From: Micrococcaceae bacterium
GTDB taxonomy: Bacteria > Actinomycetota > Actinomycetes > Actinomycetales > Micrococcaceae
Length of the DNA stretch: 37,537 nucleotides
NCBI GenBank assembly: GCA_030452125.1
Contig: JAKDMV010000017.1
Coordinates: 1 to 37,537 of the forward strand
Reading direction: 5' to 3'
This document shows, piece after piece, positions 36,250-37,537 of the stretch. The notes below the pieces were generated by a model. It made no database searches. It had not been told where the DNA came from and saw only the letters and a list, made by a program, of their open reading frames with translations. Made by a program: the position numbers and the translations under genes. Each line of letters opens with the position of its first letter. Within the stretch, counting starts at the first letter, position 1.

Positions 36250-37449
36250 TTATGTTTCCTCCTCGGGTGGGTTCTCCGGTGGGCGCATCAGGGTCGCCGG
36301 CTGCAGCGATCCGGCGGGGAACCTCTGCCGGATGCGATCCATGGTTTCCTCGGCCTGACGCCAGTTTCCGTCGCTCCGTTCGAAGCTCAATTGGATGCCG
36401 CCGTCGGCATCGGAAAGTTGTTCCACCCGGATGCCGATGAGACGAACCCCTTGCGGTCGTTCTCCGATCCCGGCCAGCAGTCCTTCCGCAGCCGCCAGCA
36501 GTACCTGCGCGGAATTCGTGGGCTGCACCAGTCGACGGCTCCGAGACATGGTGGTGAAGTCCGAGTACCTGAGTTTCAGGGCCACTGTCTGGCCCTGGCG
36601 CTCCGCCTCGCGGAGTCTTTGGGCCACGCGGTACGCCAGGCGCAGCAGTTCCCGCTTCAGCGGCGCCTCTTCATGGACGTCGACGGCGAAGGTTTCCTCG
36701 GCACCGATGCTCTTCTCCACCCTGACCGGTTCCACCGCACGGTCGTCCCTGCCCCAGGCGAGGGCATGGAGGTGGAGGCCATTGGAACCAAGCAGCCGTT
36801 CCAGCGTGGCCAGCGGGGTCTGGGCCAGTTCGCTCACCATCGAGATCCCGGCCCGGGCCAACACCTCCTTTGTCTTGGCCCCCACGCCCCACAGGGCTTC
36901 GACGGGAAGGGTGTGCAGGTAGGCGACCGTGTCCTCGGGAGCGATGCGGAGCAATCCGTCGGGCTTGGAACGGGTCGAGGCCACCTTCGCCACGTATTTG
37001 TTCCTGGCGATCCCCACGCTGGCCGGAAGGCCCAGTTCAGCGCGGAACCTGGCCCGGATCATGCGCCCGATCTCCAGTGGTTCACCCAGTCGACGCAAGC
37101 TGCCCGTGACGTCGAGGAAGGCCTCGTCCACGCTCACTTGTTCCACCAGGGGGGTGATCTCGGCGAAGACCGACATGATGCGTTCAGAAATGAGGCGATA
37201 GGAAGCCATGTTCGGCTCGATGACCGTGGCCTTCGGTGCCATCCGCATCGCCGTGCCCATCGGCATCGCGGACCGGACGCCCAGGCGACGGCACTCATAG
37301 GATGCGGAAAGCACCACCGAACGCCCCCCGGGGTTTCCCACGATGACCTGGCGCCCCTTCAATTCCGGCCGCGTCAGGAGCTCGACGGAGACATAGAAGG
37401 CATCCATGTCCACATGGAAGACCGTGCGCGGCGTGGGGGCTTCGACCAT
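36250..37449 (-). CDS. dinB: Y-family DNA polymerase IV
   Basis: 399 residues; translesion synthesis. The catalytic motifs are FHVDMDAFYVSVE near residue 10-22 and SVDEAFLDVT about residue 105, with VGIARNKYVAKVAS following and a C-terminal little-finger domain. ATG 37449 is preceded by TAGAAT 7 bp upstream and no ribosome site. I see no actinobacterial LexA box (TCGAAC-N4-GTTCGA) nearby, so SOS control is not indicated. Confidence 0.95.
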   Translation of the reverse strand: MVEAPTPRTVFHVDMDAFYVSVELLTRPELKGRQVIVGNPGGRSVVLSASYECRRLGVRSAMPMGTAMRMAPKATVIEPNMASYRLISERIMSVFAEITPLVEQVSVDEAFLDVTGSLRRLGEPLEIGRMIRARFRAELGLPASVGIARNKYVAKVASTRSKPDGLLRIAPEDTVAYLHTLPVEALWGVGAKTKEVLARAGISMVSELAQTPLATLERLLGSNGLHLHALAWGRDDRAVEPVRVEKSIGAEETFAVDVHEEAPLKRELLRLAYRVAQRLREAERQGQTVALKLRYSDFTTMSRSRRLVQPTNSAQVLLAAAEGLLAGIGERPQGVRLIGIRVEQLSDADGGIQLSFERSDGNWRQAEETMDRIRQRFPAGSLQPATLMRPPENPPEEET

Positions 37450-37456
37450 GTCACCA

Positions 37457-37486
37457 ATTCTACGTAACTGCTCCGACAGATAGAAT
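37457..37486. promoter_or_regulatory. symmetric divergent promoter for dinB and a rightward gene
   Basis: Minus: TTCTAT (37480-37485), 17 bp, TAGAAT (37457-37462), then 7 bp to the dinB ATG. Plus: TTCTAC (37458-37463), 17 bp, TAGAAT (37481-37486). Each -10 overlaps the other promoter's -35. Confidence 0.45.
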
Positions 37487-37522
37487 GGGACCGTTCCCAG
37501 CCCACCCCACACAACGGACGTC

Positions 37523-37537
37523 ATGAATCCCACTGAA
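37523..37537 (+). CDS. possible start of a divergent gene (truncated by window end)
   Basis: ATG at 37523 reads MNPTE and runs off the window. A TAGAAT -10 at 37481-37486 would give a leader of about 30 nt. No clear Shine-Dalgarno sequence. In related genomes a polyprenyl synthetase gene often sits here, but five codons cannot show this. Confidence 0.3.

Noticed and set aside
37430-37537. LexA/SOS box for dinB
   Set aside because: No TCGAAC-N4-GTTCGA-like sequence in the available upstream region.
1-37537. CRISPR arrays, IS elements, tRNA/rRNA genes
   Set aside because: No regularly spaced repeats, no transposase or terminal repeats, and no cloverleaf or rRNA signature seen.

Overview
The window is a high-GC actinobacterial chromosome segment. 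Protein-level resemblance (MraZ, the mapB-type methionine aminopeptidase, the FtsZ tail, polyphosphate glucokinase, no FtsA) points to Micrococcales, most likely Micrococcaceae. I cannot name a genus. Almost all of it is core chromosome: I see no insertion sequence, prophage, CRISPR array, tRNA or rRNA gene, and no frameshifted gene.

Layout, left to right. 1-3.8 kb: a small cupin gene, then glnE (glutamine synthetase adenylyltransferase) and glnA2 (3.8-5.2 kb), all on the minus strand. 5.3-8.2 kb: plus-strand panB, map and ppgK, with a small minus-strand gene between panB and map. 8.2-13.9 kb, minus strand: nrdR, hisD and dnaE. 14-20.3 kb, minus strand: rluD-like gene, lspA, divIVA, yggT, sepF, yggS, pgeF and ftsZ. 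20.4-35.2 kb, minus strand: the division and cell wall cluster, transcribed mraZ-rsmH-ftsL-ftsI-murE-murF-mraY-murD-ftsW-murG-murC-ftsQ. 35.7-37.5 kb, minus strand: a DUF3040 membrane protein gene and dinB. The last 15 bases may be the start of a divergent plus-strand gene.

The genes form one coherent programme. RsmH modifies the ribosome. MurE, MurF, MurD and MurC build the UDP-MurNAc-pentapeptide, MraY and MurG make lipid II, and FtsW and FtsI polymerise and cross-link it at the septum. FtsQ and FtsL belong to the divisome, FtsZ and SepF form the ring, and DivIVA directs polar growth. Neighbouring reading frames overlap by ATGA or GTGA at most junctions from ftsI to ftsQ, implying translational coupling. 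MurE has an acidic/His motif in place of the DAP-type DNPR, which predicts L-lysine peptidoglycan.

I do not see a new multi-gene system. The signals worth following are regulatory. (1) The mraZ promoter carries three GTGGGG-like boxes at exact 10-bp spacing. A second, oppositely oriented set of paired boxes lies 90-240 bp upstream. (2) A perfect 10+1+10 bp palindrome lies in the ftsZ promoter/leader region. (3) Five genes (panB, map, hisD, dnaE, dinB) have a TANNNT -10 element only 6-7 bp from a start codon, so leaderless transcripts are likely. (4) dinB and the gene entering from the right may share a symmetric divergent promoter in which each -10 doubles as the other's -35.
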